Shown: positions 54,197 to 63,999, counted from the first letter of the stretch. The stretch: 64,000 nucleotides of DNA from CAYRQP01 sp964426545 (GCA_964426545.1 CAYRQP010000010.1:37594-101593), one strand, 5' to 3'. The notes: generated by a model not told the origin, from the letters alone. Translations and numbers: made by a program.

Positions 54197-54691
54197 ATGA
54201 CGAAACAATACACAGTCCTCCCCGAAATGAAAATCGACACAGATAAAACTTATCGCGTTACAATTACTACCTGCAGGGGGAAGATAGAACTCGAACTCTT
54301 TCCCGCATATGCTCCCAAAACAGTTAACAACTTCGTTTTCCTTGCCGGCGAAGGTTACTACGATGGAGTAAAATTTCACCGCGTGATACCCAACTTCATG
54401 ATCCAGGGCGGAGACCCGACCGGAACCGGCGGGGGCGGTCCCGGATATATGTTCGAAGATGAATTCGAAAATAACCCTTTGAAGCATGAAACAGGCTCGC
54501 TTTCAATGGCGAATGCAGGACTCGCTACGAATGGAAGTCAGTTCTTCATAACACATGCACCTCAGCCGCATCTCGACGGTAGACATACTGTTTTCGGAAA
54601 GGTTGTTTCCGGTCAAGAAGTTGTCGATGCCATACAGCAGGATGATGTGATGGAGAGTGTTACCGTAGCTAAGTCAGGATTAGATGCCTGA
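54197..54691 (+). CDS. Cyclophilin-type peptidyl-prolyl cis-trans isomerase
   Basis: A 164-residue cyclophilin without a signal peptide, so cytosolic. Core motifs are APKTVNNFVFLAGEGYYDG, VKFHRVIPNFMIQGGDPTG (catalytic Arg), GPGYMFEDEF, LSMANAGLATNGSQFFI and HLDGRHTVFGKVVSG. It speeds proline isomerisation during protein folding. ATG 54197 is chosen after AGGAAGG; an earlier ATG at 54158 would lie in the hairpin. It overlaps the next gene by 8 bp. Confidence 0.94.
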   Translation: MTKQYTVLPEMKIDTDKTYRVTITTCRGKIELELFPAYAPKTVNNFVFLAGEGYYDGVKFHRVIPNFMIQGGDPTGTGGGGPGYMFEDEFENNPLKHETGSLSMANAGLATNGSQFFITHAPQPHLDGRHTVFGKVVSGQEVVDAIQQDDVMESVTVAKSGLDA

Positions 54692-55772
54692 AATCAACGA
54701 CTCAGAGCAGCCTGAAAAAAAGAACGCTAATATTCACGATATTTCCTGCAGTAAGTGTGGTGCCCCACTTATCTATCTCGAAGGCGAAGCTGTGATTACC
54801 TGTGAATACTGCGGTACGACAACCATGCTTACCGAACGTGGGAATATTGTCACCGTTGAATCGCACTATCTGCTGACACCGGAGATATCGAGAGATGAAG
54901 CTTTGGGAATAGCATCCGGCTGGCTCGGTTCAGGATTTTTCCATTCGAAGAAACTGCCATCGAGACTGAAGTGGCGGAAGACCGACCCTGTAGTTATTCC
55001 CTACTGGATTATCAGATGCAAAGCCGATACCATCTGGCGCGGGCAGAACAAGAAAACAAGAACAGTCGGCAGTGGAGACATCAAAAAAAAAGAAACCTAC
55101 TGGGAACCGGTGAACGGTTCCTTCAGTAAGTCCTACACATGGCCCATCTATGCCCGTGAGGATGAAGATGAGTACTGGGGAATCAGAAACATTGAACCGG
55201 GCAGGAAATGCGTATTTCCCGACTGGGGCAAATTCATACTTCGTCTGGGCGGCTCCGGAAAGGCAAAAAACAGAGATCTCCTGAAGAAGAGCAGTGACTT
55301 TTCAATTGAAACCCTAATCGATACCGGTATGCAGAATCATATTGTCAACGGGCAGATAAGACAGGAACGGGCTGAACTGTCGGCAAGAGACAGAATACTA
55401 CAGAAGCACTCGAAGGAATCAGAAGGGAAAGCCACAAAAATCACCGACTGTGATACGACAATAGATATTGCAGGTGCTGACCTTGTTTATATGCCGCTCT
55501 GGGAAATCTCATACACTTTTAACGAGAAGATTTACAATGTCCTGGTTGACGGGAGCGAAGCAAGGGTACTTTCTGCAGAATACCCTGTTGGTAAGTGGTC
55601 TAAAGCTGTTATAGTAGATATTCTCACATTTATCCTGACTGCTCTTTTCCTCTTATTCGGGTTTACTCAGTCCAATTCCGAAACTCCATCCAATCTGCCA
55701 TGGTTTCTTGCAGGAGTTTCAGCTGCAGTCGGGATTTTCTATTCATCGATAACTGCATTCTTCATGAAGTAA
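54684..55772 (+). CDS. Zinc-ribbon protein with C-terminal membrane helices
   Basis: A 362-residue protein. A zinc ribbon lies near residues 22-45 (CSKCGAPLIYLEGEA and CEYCGTTTML). A long central domain with YWIIRCKADTIWRGQNKK follows, then two C-terminal hydrophobic helices (VDILTFILTALFLLFGF and LAGVSAAVGIFYSSITAFF). The family is not recognised, though Zn-ribbon plus two helices is common among membrane-bound regulators and assembly factors. It overlaps the cyclophilin stop by 8 bp. 21 bp later the RND operon begins, so it may belong to that unit. Confidence 0.72.
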   Translation: MPEINDSEQPEKKNANIHDISCSKCGAPLIYLEGEAVITCEYCGTTTMLTERGNIVTVESHYLLTPEISRDEALGIASGWLGSGFFHSKKLPSRLKWRKTDPVVIPYWIIRCKADTIWRGQNKKTRTVGSGDIKKKETYWEPVNGSFSKSYTWPIYAREDEDEYWGIRNIEPGRKCVFPDWGKFILRLGGSGKAKNRDLLKKSSDFSIETLIDTGMQNHIVNGQIRQERAELSARDRILQKHSKESEGKATKITDCDTTIDIAGADLVYMPLWEISYTFNEKIYNVLVDGSEARVLSAEYPVGKWSKAVIVDILTFILTALFLLFGFTQSNSETPSNLPWFLAGVSAAVGIFYSSITAFFMK

Positions 55773-55793
55773 CAACCAGGAGAGAAATACAAT

Positions 55794-58700
55794 TTGAAAA
55801 TCGCAAAAACAGCCATCAACCGTCCGGTTGCCGTAACCGTACTTTCAATTGTCGTAGCAGTACTCGGTGCCATTGCTGTCCTGCACATGCCCGTGGATCT
55901 TCTTCCATCCGTCGAATACCCCCGTCTTACAGTCGAGACCACATATCCGTCGTCGAGTCCCTATGAAATAGAGAGACAGGTCACTGATCCAATAGAGAAT
56001 GCGGTTGCCGGGGTGCGCGGACTGCGGAGTTACACATCGAAGTCCTACGGTGACCTGAGCAGGATAACACTTGAATTCGACTGGGGTTCGAGAATGGACT
56101 TTACCCGGCTTGAAGTGCGTGAAAAACTGGATGTTGCAGCATGGTCTCTACCTGATGATGCCGGCAGGCCGACAATAGTAGATTATGACCCGTCCCGCCG
56201 TCCATTCATGGAAATACTGATGGTAATGGAGACATCGGACTGGACTGAGAGCACGGATTTTGCCCGGCGGGTAGTGACAGCAAGGATAGAGCAGACAGAC
56301 GGTATTGCCGGCTGTGAAATACTGGGAGAAGCTGACCCCGCTGTATATGTAAGAATCCGGGATGGTGCAGTTGAAGAGATGAACCTCGACCCTTCTGTCA
56401 TCTCGCTTGCACTGCAAGGAGCCAATGCAACAATGCCGGGCGGTATAGTCAGTGACGGGCAAAAAGAGTATTTTCTTTCACTCGAGGGTGAATTCACGAC
56501 GCTTGAAGATGTCGAAAATACAGTAATCGGATATAGGGATGCAACGCCTATCCTTCTCGAAGATGTAGCAGAAATATCGATTGCAGAAAAACCTATTACG
56601 GAATGGGCAAGTTTCAACGGTGAGCGGTGCATAATCATCAGAGTGCGCAAGATGGCGGAGGCAAATACTGTTGAAGTTGCAGGCAAAGTCGAAGATGCAG
56701 TCGCTCTGCTGAATGAAGAGTTCGAATCACTTGACCTCGAGGTCATCCAGAATGATGCAGAATTCATCAGCAGCTCTATTGGTGAAGTTATAGAAGCGCT
56801 CCTGCTTGGGGGCTTACTTGCGTTTGCCGTGTTGTTCTTCTTCCTGCGCGACTGGAAGAGTCCGCTTGTACTCGGTTTGTCACTCCCCCTTAGTATTGCC
56901 CTTGCACTTTTCTTCCTCTACATTTCCGGTGTAACTTTGAACATCATGTCACTCGGCGGACTGGCACTTGGAATAGGTCTTCTCGTTGATAACGCCGTTG
57001 TGGTTCTGGAAGCTATCTTCAGAAAAAGAGAGGACGGTCTCGGTGCGTCGAAAGGCGCAGAAGAGGGAACCCGCGAAGTGGGCAGGGCCATTGTCGCAAG
57101 CACACTTACAACCCTCATAGTTTTCTTTCCTGTGGTTTACATGGAGGGCATCACCAGCCAGCTTTTCCGCGACCAGGCTCTTGCCGTAGGATTTGCCCTT
57201 ATAGCCAGCCTTCTCGTTGCAGTCACAGTTATTCCCGCCTTGTCCGCCCGAATAAAGCACATAAAGGAAGGCAAAGATGTTACAACGAGGATGAAAACAA
57301 GATACTCTTCGATGATGAAAGTTCTGCTGCGCCGCAGGGGTCTTGTACTTACATTCGTGTTATTGATTTTTACAGGTGCCCTGCTAATAGGTTTTGGTCT
57401 TCCTATGCAGTTGCTACCTTCGACTCCGGTGGATCAGTTGGAACTCTCATGGTCAGCTCCGCGGGGTACTTCCACAGACGAGATGATTGAACTTTCGGTA
57501 ATTACTTCCACCCTTGCAGTCCAGTCAGGCGGAGAGTGGGTACTCGGGAGAACGGGAGTCAGGTCTTCCGAAGGGGTGGATGCCGTATTCACAGTTGCAT
57601 ATCCGACTCCTGAAGAGGCTGAAATGGCTCAGGCACCGCTTCGAGAAGCATGGGACTCAATGTTCAGTTTTCCTCTTTCTGCAGAGACCCGGCAGAGCCT
57701 GCTTGGTGAAATACTGGGCGGGGGAAGTGTGTTTACAATTTATCTGGAAGGTACGAGAATCGAGGAAGATCTTGAAACGGCTGAAATCGTAGCAGATGCG
57801 ATATTATCCATGCCGGGTGTCGAATCAGCAAAGGTCGAATATCTTCCGGGCAAGCCGGAACTTGTACTCGAACTCGACATGGAACTCCTCGGTCTGTATG
57901 GACTCAATGCCCGTGAAGTGGCGGATTACATACAGAGTCTTTCCCGCGGACTTACGGCCACAACCTACTACAGGCAGGATGAAAAAGTTGATGTTGTTCT
58001 TCTCTCAGGCAGCGGAGAGGGGATTCCATTCGATTCACTTCTTATTCGGTCAATACCGACAGACAACGGGCTTCTGCCCTTCTCAAGAATAATAATGTCT
58101 GAAAGCAGGGACACTCCGGGTTTCATAGAACACTATCAGGGTAACAGGGCTGTTGCCGTCTCCATACACGGCTCGTCGAGCGACCTTGCCAAAGTGACGG
58201 AGGAAGTTACAGCGTCAGCCGATTCTCTGTTAGCAGGGATTCCGGTAAGAGTTCGCATGGGTGATGAAATACAGGAGATGAAGAGGACTACTTCAAGCCT
58301 GATTCTCGCAGTCCTGCTTGCTGTATGCCTTGTTTATGTCCTTCTTGCCGCTCAGTTCGAGTCATTTACGGAACCGTTTGTGATAATGTTCACGGTGCCG
58401 CTTGGAATAATCGGTGTTGTTGCCGGACTGGCACTTTTCGGACAGAGCTGGAATGCCTTGTCAGGTATCGGGCTTGTGATATTGTCCGGGGTAGTTGTAA
58501 ATGACGGAATCCTGCTGGTCGAGCGAATAGCTCAACTCCGGCGGACGGGAATGGAGATTATCGATGCTGTTCTGCAAGCGGGCAGGGATAGATTCCGCCC
58601 CGTTCTGATGACAACAGCCACTACTGTTCTTGGTCTTCTCCCGATGGCAATCGGATTTGGTTCGGGTGCAAGCCTTAGACAGCCGCTTGCGATAGCGGTA

Positions 58701-58799
58701 ATAGGCGGCATTTCAGTTGCTACGCTTCTTACCCTGGTGGTCGTTCCCGTTCTCTATTGTATTCTCTCTCGAAAGAAGCCCACGCTTGTCAGTGATTGA
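55794..58799 (+). CDS. RND efflux transporter permease, copy 1
   Basis: A 1001-residue inner-membrane RND (AcrB/MdtB-like) permease with the usual 12-helix, two-porter-domain layout. Seen are the N-terminal helix KTAINRPVAVTVLSIVVAV, the TM4 region LGIGLLVDNAVVVLEAIFR, and the second-half helices with SGIGLVILSGVVVNDGIL and RDRFRPVLMTTATTVLGLL. TM4 keeps one Asp (VDN) where AcrB has DD. Start TTG 55794 follows AGGAG. The next gene is a second, different RND permease, and the adaptor follows both, so the two may form a hetero-trimer like MdtB and MdtC. No outer-membrane channel gene lies here. Confidence 0.93.
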   Translation: MKIAKTAINRPVAVTVLSIVVAVLGAIAVLHMPVDLLPSVEYPRLTVETTYPSSSPYEIERQVTDPIENAVAGVRGLRSYTSKSYGDLSRITLEFDWGSRMDFTRLEVREKLDVAAWSLPDDAGRPTIVDYDPSRRPFMEILMVMETSDWTESTDFARRVVTARIEQTDGIAGCEILGEADPAVYVRIRDGAVEEMNLDPSVISLALQGANATMPGGIVSDGQKEYFLSLEGEFTTLEDVENTVIGYRDATPILLEDVAEISIAEKPITEWASFNGERCIIIRVRKMAEANTVEVAGKVEDAVALLNEEFESLDLEVIQNDAEFISSSIGEVIEALLLGGLLAFAVLFFFLRDWKSPLVLGLSLPLSIALALFFLYISGVTLNIMSLGGLALGIGLLVDNAVVVLEAIFRKREDGLGASKGAEEGTREVGRAIVASTLTTLIVFFPVVYMEGITSQLFRDQALAVGFALIASLLVAVTVIPALSARIKHIKEGKDVTTRMKTRYSSMMKVLLRRRGLVLTFVLLIFTGALLIGFGLPMQLLPSTPVDQLELSWSAPRGTSTDEMIELSVITSTLAVQSGGEWVLGRTGVRSSEGVDAVFTVAYPTPEEAEMAQAPLREAWDSMFSFPLSAETRQSLLGEILGGGSVFTIYLEGTRIEEDLETAEIVADAILSMPGVESAKVEYLPGKPELVLELDMELLGLYGLNAREVADYIQSLSRGLTATTYYRQDEKVDVVLLSGSGEGIPFDSLLIRSIPTDNGLLPFSRIIMSESRDTPGFIEHYQGNRAVAVSIHGSSSDLAKVTEEVTASADSLLAGIPVRVRMGDEIQEMKRTTSSLILAVLLAVCLVYVLLAAQFESFTEPFVIMFTVPLGIIGVVAGLALFGQSWNALSGIGLVILSGVVVNDGILLVERIAQLRRTGMEIIDAVLQAGRDRFRPVLMTTATTVLGLLPMAIGFGSGASLRQPLAIAVIGGISVATLLTLVVVPVLYCILSRKKPTLVSD

Positions 58800-61700
58800 T
58801 CTTGTTCTCAGGAGACCGCGGGGGACAGGTGTTATCTACATTGCTCTTCTTGTCCTCGCCATTGTCTCATTTTTCCGAATCCCCATTGAAAGCACTCCCA
58901 GCACGGAACTTCCAGAGCTTCATGTCTCCACATCCTGGTCGGGAGCTGACCCTGAGGCGGTCTGTGAACAGGTAACCCGTCCCATAGAAGAAGCGGCACG
59001 AACCATAGAAGGTGTAATCGAAGTTTCATCGAGTTCGAGCACAGGTAGCAGTAATGTGACAGTCTCCTTTGCGCAGGGTACCGATATGAATGTTGCTTCG
59101 ATGGAACTCAACGAACAGGTCTCATTCCTTCAGGAAGAACTCCCGTCTGCTGTCAGAAGCAGTTCAGTAAGCCAGTCAGTACCGCGGGAACTCGAAAGCG
59201 AAGGTTTCTTAATTTATGCGCTGACAGGTGCCGGAGCATCTGTATTAGAACAGATCGCAGATGATGTGATTGTCCCTTCACTCGAAAGTATCGAAGGTGT
59301 CAGTTCGGTGATTGTGGAAGGACTCGGAGAAATTCAGGTCATCATAGATATCGACACTGAGTCACTAAGGTCATACGGGCTTACTCTGTCCCGTGTCGCC
59401 GATGCCGTGCGCTCGGGAATCGTGGACGAAAACACAGGGGTCATTGCAGACAGTTCAGGCAGGGAAGCAGTTCTCCGTGTCTCCACAGTTCCGGGGGCGG
59501 TCGGTGAACTGGGGTCGCTCATTGTCGACACCCGCGAGGGAATGTTCATTACTCTTGATGATGTATCGCATAGGATCTCGATAGATTATGATGAGAATAG
59601 AATGGTTATCTTTAGATATAACGGACTCGATCAGGTCAGTCTGCAGGTTGACAGAAGCCCGGGTAGCAATGCAGTAAGTGTTGCTGCTACTGTAATGGAA
59701 CGTGTTGACGAGATTTCAACCGCACTTCCGGAAGGTATTAAGATGGACCTTACGGAAGACGGGACGGAAGGAATTCGCGAAGACCTTGACGCACTTTCAT
59801 GGAGGGCTCTCGCTGCTCTCGGTGCAATTGTATTCATTTTGCTTCTTCTAAACAGAAGCCCGCTCTCGACCCCGCTTATTATCAGTTCGATTGTTTTTTC
59901 AGCCGCCATTGCAGTCACTGCGGTATATCTCATTGGTTACAGCATAAATATGTTGACGCTTGCAGCACTGGCAATTGCATTCGGACTGCTTGTCGACGGC
60001 GCTGTGGTTGTACTCGAAGCAATAGCGTTCCGCCGAAGGCAGGGAGATTCCCCAATCGAAGCTGCAGGTAGGGGTGCGAGAGATGTAGCTCTGCCTATCC
60101 TGGGCGGTATACTTACAACAATGGTGGCGCTGATACCGCTTCTGGCAAGCGAAGGCATTCTCCGGCTTTATTACCGTCCGTTCGCATTTACGGTAGCCGT
60201 GACACTGCTCGCATCATACTGCATCTGTCTGACACTTGTCCCGTCGCTTGCCGGCAGGTGGAAATCGAAACGATGGTATAAGGAAAAGAAATGGGACAGA
60301 AAACTTGCCCGCGGAATCTCAGTCCTGCATCACAAACCGCTGATTGCCGTGATTATTGCCGTACTGCTCATAGGCGGGGCAACCTGGGTATTTCTTACAA
60401 AGATAGAACGGGGTGAAGACTGGGGATTCACCTATGAGCGCGAATCCATAACGGTCTGGATGCGTTTCCCCCCCGGCACTCCATCAGAAAATGTGGATAG
60501 AATAGCAGTTTTGTTCGAAGACATTCTTGCCAACAGGGACGGCATCGCATCGACGAGGACAATGGTCACGGGAGAAAACTGCGGAATATTCGCTACTCTC
60601 ACAGATGAATCTGTGGAATCCGGAGTAGGCCTTGTTATCGAAGCCGAAGCCGTGGCGCTGGCAACAACTATCGGTGGCACGGAGATGATATATGTCGGCG
60701 GCATCAATCCGGAACCCTACTGGAGAAGCGGCAGGTCAGCTGGAATGATGCAGACCGTTGAACTTCGGGGTTATGACTATCAGGGGCTGAAGAACATAGC
60801 ACAGGCTATCAGCACAATGCTGCTCCGGCATCCCCGGGTGGGAGATGTCGACATAAACTGGAATCCGCGGAATCCGTCCCGGCAGCAGCTTGGTATTATC
60901 TTCGACAGAGAAGAGCTTGCGAACCTCGGCATCAATCCCTATCAAATATTCCAGGCATTCAGATATAATCTTTCAGGTGGCTACAGCGAAGAACTTCAAA
61001 TAGGTGATGAGAGTATCGAAATGACATTCAGCATGGACGGGAATGCAAATCCTGCTCTGTCAGCCGTGCTTGAAAGTCCCATTATTACGTCCAGCGGAAT
61101 AATGGAACTTGGGGACATAGTCGAAATAGATACACTGGAAATTCAATCATCCATCTATCGCGAAAACGGGGAATACACAAGAACTGTTGCATGGGCATAC
61201 CTCGGTGCGGAAAGGATGTCTGCAAGATTCAGGACAGCTCTGCTCGAAAATCTTTCACTGCCTTCGGGATACAGCATCTATGAAGATGATTACATTCCGT
61301 TCTGGCTACGAGATGACGACACCAATCTAAACCTGATAGTGCTTCTTGCCATATTGGCCGTATTTGCAGTGACTGCAATTGTTTTCGAGTCATTCAAGGC
61401 TCCGCTGTATGTTCTTGCAGTTATTCCGATGGCACTTGTTGGAGTTGTGGCGGGCTTCTGGGCATTCGACAGAGTTTTCACACCCCAGGCTTATGTTGGC
61501 AGTGTTTTCCTGGTTGGGATTGCCGTAAACAACTCTATATTACTGGTAGACAGTTTTCAGAAGAAAAAGAAAAGAGGAATGGAAATTCGCAAGGCAGCAG
61601 ATGCTGTCGTTGCCGAAAGGCTCAGGCCGATACTGCAGACCACGGCGACAACAATAATGGGTCTCCTTCCCCTGGTTATATGGCCGCTTTCAGAGGTCGA

Positions 61701-61824
61701 TGACCTCTGGGGCACGCTTTCATTTACTGTTGTGTGCGGGATGGCAGTTTCAACACCGCTTGTGCTGATTGCCCTGCCTGCCCTGATTCAGCTGACTTCA
61801 CGGAAAGGTCGAAAGAAAAAATGA
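58792..61824 (+). CDS. RND efflux transporter permease, copy 2
   Basis: A 1010-residue RND permease distinct from copy 1. The start is placed at GTG 58792, inside the end of copy 1, because it begins IDLVLRRPRGTGVIYIALL, the normal first helix. A TTG at 58786 is the alternative. TM4 reads FGLLVDGAVVVLEAIAFRR, again with one Asp. RPILQTTATTIMGLLPLV marks the second half. Porter-domain segments such as PREWIP-type loops are replaced by long acidic stretches. With copy 1 it likely shares the adaptor encoded downstream. The substrate range (drugs, metals, lipids) cannot be read from sequence. Confidence 0.93.
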   Translation: MIDLVLRRPRGTGVIYIALLVLAIVSFFRIPIESTPSTELPELHVSTSWSGADPEAVCEQVTRPIEEAARTIEGVIEVSSSSSTGSSNVTVSFAQGTDMNVASMELNEQVSFLQEELPSAVRSSSVSQSVPRELESEGFLIYALTGAGASVLEQIADDVIVPSLESIEGVSSVIVEGLGEIQVIIDIDTESLRSYGLTLSRVADAVRSGIVDENTGVIADSSGREAVLRVSTVPGAVGELGSLIVDTREGMFITLDDVSHRISIDYDENRMVIFRYNGLDQVSLQVDRSPGSNAVSVAATVMERVDEISTALPEGIKMDLTEDGTEGIREDLDALSWRALAALGAIVFILLLLNRSPLSTPLIISSIVFSAAIAVTAVYLIGYSINMLTLAALAIAFGLLVDGAVVVLEAIAFRRRQGDSPIEAAGRGARDVALPILGGILTTMVALIPLLASEGILRLYYRPFAFTVAVTLLASYCICLTLVPSLAGRWKSKRWYKEKKWDRKLARGISVLHHKPLIAVIIAVLLIGGATWVFLTKIERGEDWGFTYERESITVWMRFPPGTPSENVDRIAVLFEDILANRDGIASTRTMVTGENCGIFATLTDESVESGVGLVIEAEAVALATTIGGTEMIYVGGINPEPYWRSGRSAGMMQTVELRGYDYQGLKNIAQAISTMLLRHPRVGDVDINWNPRNPSRQQLGIIFDREELANLGINPYQIFQAFRYNLSGGYSEELQIGDESIEMTFSMDGNANPALSAVLESPIITSSGIMELGDIVEIDTLEIQSSIYRENGEYTRTVAWAYLGAERMSARFRTALLENLSLPSGYSIYEDDYIPFWLRDDDTNLNLIVLLAILAVFAVTAIVFESFKAPLYVLAVIPMALVGVVAGFWAFDRVFTPQAYVGSVFLVGIAVNNSILLVDSFQKKKKRGMEIRKAADAVVAERLRPILQTTATTIMGLLPLVIWPLSEVDDLWGTLSFTVVCGMAVSTPLVLIALPALIQLTSRKGRKKK

Positions 61825-62864
61825 AGAAAAGAATATTCTTATTGTCGATAGCATTCATTCTGTTACCGCTGTTCTCCTGCGGAGAAGTGGAAAAGACGGA
61901 AGAAGAAACCGAAGCCCTGGAACCCTCGCCGCTTCCAGTAACAGCAGTCACGGCTGCGGTGGACACTCTCTATGAAGTGGTTGATGCAACAGGTAGAGTA
62001 TCATCTGCAAGAACCCAGCAGCTTACGGCACAGGTTCAGGGTGAAGTCATACTGGCACCTGAATATGAAGGTGTTACCGTGTACGAAGGAGATGCAGTGT
62101 TCTGCATATCGTCCGGAGAAGAGAACTCCCAACTTGCTTCAGCTGTCTCAGAATTCAGGAATGCAGAATTACTCTATGAGTTCGAGTGTGATAATTACAG
62201 GAGAGAACTGACCTCCGAAATCACAGACATGCTGAAACAGACAACGGGATACTATGCAGCCCAGGCATCGCTTGCACGCGCCCAGACTCAGTATGCCAAT
62301 ACAGTGATTACAGCCGGATTCGACGGGGTCATCTCAGATATTTCAGCGCAGGAGGGGCTGATGGTATATCCCGGCAGTTCGCTCGGTGAGATAATTGACC
62401 CGCAGAACCTGCAGGTTGAGATCAATCTCGATGAACGGGAACTTGCTGACTGCACGAAGGGACAGAAAGTCTATCTCTCTTTCCCGTCCCTCGGAGAAAG
62501 TATCGACATAGGGATTGTAGAATCGGTTGCACCTGTCGTCAATCCATCAACTCGGTCAGGGAAGGTAATAATAGTCCTCCCGCCAGTCGATAATCTCCGT
62601 GCCGGCGCCACTGCAAAAGTAGAGATAGTAACAGAAGTATTCCCCGAAGTACTCATAATCCCTGAAGTATGCGTTCTCATCAGGGACGGCAGGGACATGG
62701 TGTTCACAGTCACTGATAACCACGCCGACTGGCGCTATGTTACACTCGGTGCAAAAGGCAGGGGATATACCGAAGTCATCGACGGTATCTCAGACGGTGA
62801 GACCGTGATAACATCGGGACACTACTCCCTCGCACACGACGCCCCCGTAGCAGTAGTAAATTAG
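61821..62864 (+). CDS. RND periplasmic adaptor lipoprotein (membrane fusion protein)
   Basis: A 347-residue lipoprotein adaptor, start ATG 61821 overlapping the permease stop as ATGA. The lipobox is in LLPLFSCGE. It has the MFP order: beta-barrel and lipoyl segment (VDATGRVSSARTQQL, then GEVILAPEYEGVTV), a short helical hairpin (TTGYYAAQASLARAQTQYA), and the C-terminal barrel (GAKGRGYTEVIDGISDGE). It links the inner-membrane permeases to an outer-membrane channel that is not in this window. The adaptor being last in the operon, after two permeases, is unusual since it usually comes first. Confidence 0.92.
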   Translation: MKKRIFLLSIAFILLPLFSCGEVEKTEEETEALEPSPLPVTAVTAAVDTLYEVVDATGRVSSARTQQLTAQVQGEVILAPEYEGVTVYEGDAVFCISSGEENSQLASAVSEFRNAELLYEFECDNYRRELTSEITDMLKQTTGYYAAQASLARAQTQYANTVITAGFDGVISDISAQEGLMVYPGSSLGEIIDPQNLQVEINLDERELADCTKGQKVYLSFPSLGESIDIGIVESVAPVVNPSTRSGKVIIVLPPVDNLRAGATAKVEIVTEVFPEVLIIPEVCVLIRDGRDMVFTVTDNHADWRYVTLGAKGRGYTEVIDGISDGETVITSGHYSLAHDAPVAVVN

Positions 62865-62884
62865 TGACAGTCACTAATTTTTTT
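62858..62884 (+). terminator. Rho-independent terminator closing the RND operon
   Basis: AAATTAGTGA (62858-62867) and TCACTAATTT (62871-62880) form a 10-bp perfect stem around the loop CAG, followed by TTTT. The adaptor stop codon lies in the stem. It is the best intrinsic terminator in the window. Confidence 0.85.
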
Positions 62885-62915
62885 AATGCATTAGTATAAT
62901 CTATAATCCGCCAAA

Positions 62916-63733
62916 TTAGTTGACGAAGTTTACTCCGTCCCGCATCTTTATCACATCAAGACCAACATGCTTATAGCAAACCAAGGAACGGCTAATTGCG
63001 TTTATTATCCATTCTGTTTCATTACCGAATGCACCACCTCCGATAAGCGTTAAATATACTTTATTGTTACCAGTTTTTCTATAATTCAAAATACCCGTAC
63101 AGATAGTTGCTTCATATGAGGCTTCTAAAACAATTCGAGCAAACTCTGCCCAGAGATGTAATGGATGCTTTGAATATGCAACTGGAAGCGCTGAACAATA
63201 AACTTGAGTAACGGTATGTTTTGAATCGCTCAATGTAACCTCTGTATTCCATTGAATTCCGATACGTAACAACTTTCTTATTTCATCAATATCAGATTCA
63301 GTTGCTGATTTGATTCTCTTATTGATTTCTATTAGCCCTTTCTCAGACGCCAAAGCATAACCATTTCTCATTTCCCAAAGATGACTATCTGAATTCCCTA
63401 ACATTGCTCCAATGTTACTAAGACAGTCTATTTGATTGTTATATGACTGGCCTGATTCTCCATTGACATCCACAAAATAGTTCCGATATATTGTTCCCCA
63501 CCTGCCGCTATGGCACAAGCTGGCCCCTGCGTTCGGTCATTCTCATAGCGTCCTACTCCCTGTTCTGGCGTAACATTGGGAGACACCATTTCTAGCAAAT
63601 TAAATTGTGAGGCAACTTGAAACAGTGAACCCGCATTTGTTTTTTTGATGTGTAGCTGCTGAACATCTGCTATCAATTCTCGAACTTGCTTTGGGGATTC
63701 TTCACGGAACCCTGTTAGTCCTTCAAACCACAT
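62916..63733 (-). pseudogene. Macro-domain-like hypothetical protein gene with one frameshift
   Basis: From ATG 63733 (AAGGAAA upstream) the frame codes MWFEGLTGFREESPKQ, FQVASQFNLLEMVSPN and YENDRTQGPACAIAAGG. At the CCCC run 63496-63499 (GGGG on the coding strand) it shifts by one base. The protein continues in the other frame as GTIYRNYFVDVNGESGQ, LWEMRNGYALASEKG and VYLTLIGGGAFGNETEW to a stop at 62916. One restored G yields about 272 residues. The TLIGGGAFGN loop and the FQVASQFN start resemble macro-domain-type ADP-ribose binders, but the family is uncharacterised. The gene is convergent with the RND adaptor and sits beside attC-like repeats, so it is probably a gene cassette. Confidence 0.75.
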
Positions 63734-63758
63734 AAGCGTTTCCTTTATGTAAGAGACA

Positions 63759-63926
63759 TAACGCCGAGTTGAGCTGCATCGTCGAGCAAGGCGAAGGCTA
63801 GCTGACGGGGCATAGACCCGTCAAGGCTAGCCAAAGTCGCCAGCGAGGCGATGTCTGCTCCAACGTTTTGTTAGCGACCGCCGTAGGCGGGAGCACAAAA
63901 CTTGGAGCCAGCGCAACTCGGCGTTA
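63759..63926 (-). other. attC-like recombination site (integron cassette)
   Basis: TAACGCCGAGTTG (63759-63771) and CAACTCGGCGTTA (63914-63926) are perfect 13-bp complements. On the minus strand the site ends GCGTTATGT just before the cassette gene, near the attC core GTTRRRY. Inside lie further stems: GCTCCAA plus a bulged C plus GTTTTGT (63857-63871) against ACAAAAC and TTGGAGC (63895-63908), and a TGACGGG/CCCGTCA stem near 63810. The single unpaired base in a long stem is a hallmark of folded attC. No integrase is in the window. Confidence 0.6.
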
Positions 63927-63949
63927 GCGCCGCCGCAGGCGGCGCTAAC
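63923..63949. repeat. GC-rich hairpin overlapping the attC-like site
   Basis: GTTAGCGCCGCC (63923-63934) and GGCGGCGCTAAC (63938-63949) form a perfect 12-bp stem around GCA. It contains GTTAGC and GCTAAC ends like attC cores and overlaps the right arm of the larger repeat. Confidence 0.75.
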
Positions 63950-63960
63950 TGTTATTTTAT

Positions 63961-63999
63961 CTACTCGGTAAAAGCGATTCCAATATTCAAATCACGCCA
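63961..63999 (-). CDS. Possible 3' end of an upstream cassette gene
   Basis: On the minus strand, from the window edge, one frame reads WRDLNIGIAFTE and stops at 63961. Its position directly before the attC-like site is what an integron array would show. Twelve codons are too few to name a product. Confidence 0.25.
   Translation of the reverse strand, partial: WRDLNIGIAFTE

Noticed and set aside
53639..54487. 282-codon antisense ORF across the barrel and cyclophilin
   Set aside because: It crosses two well-supported genes and the hairpin between them, and shows no domain.
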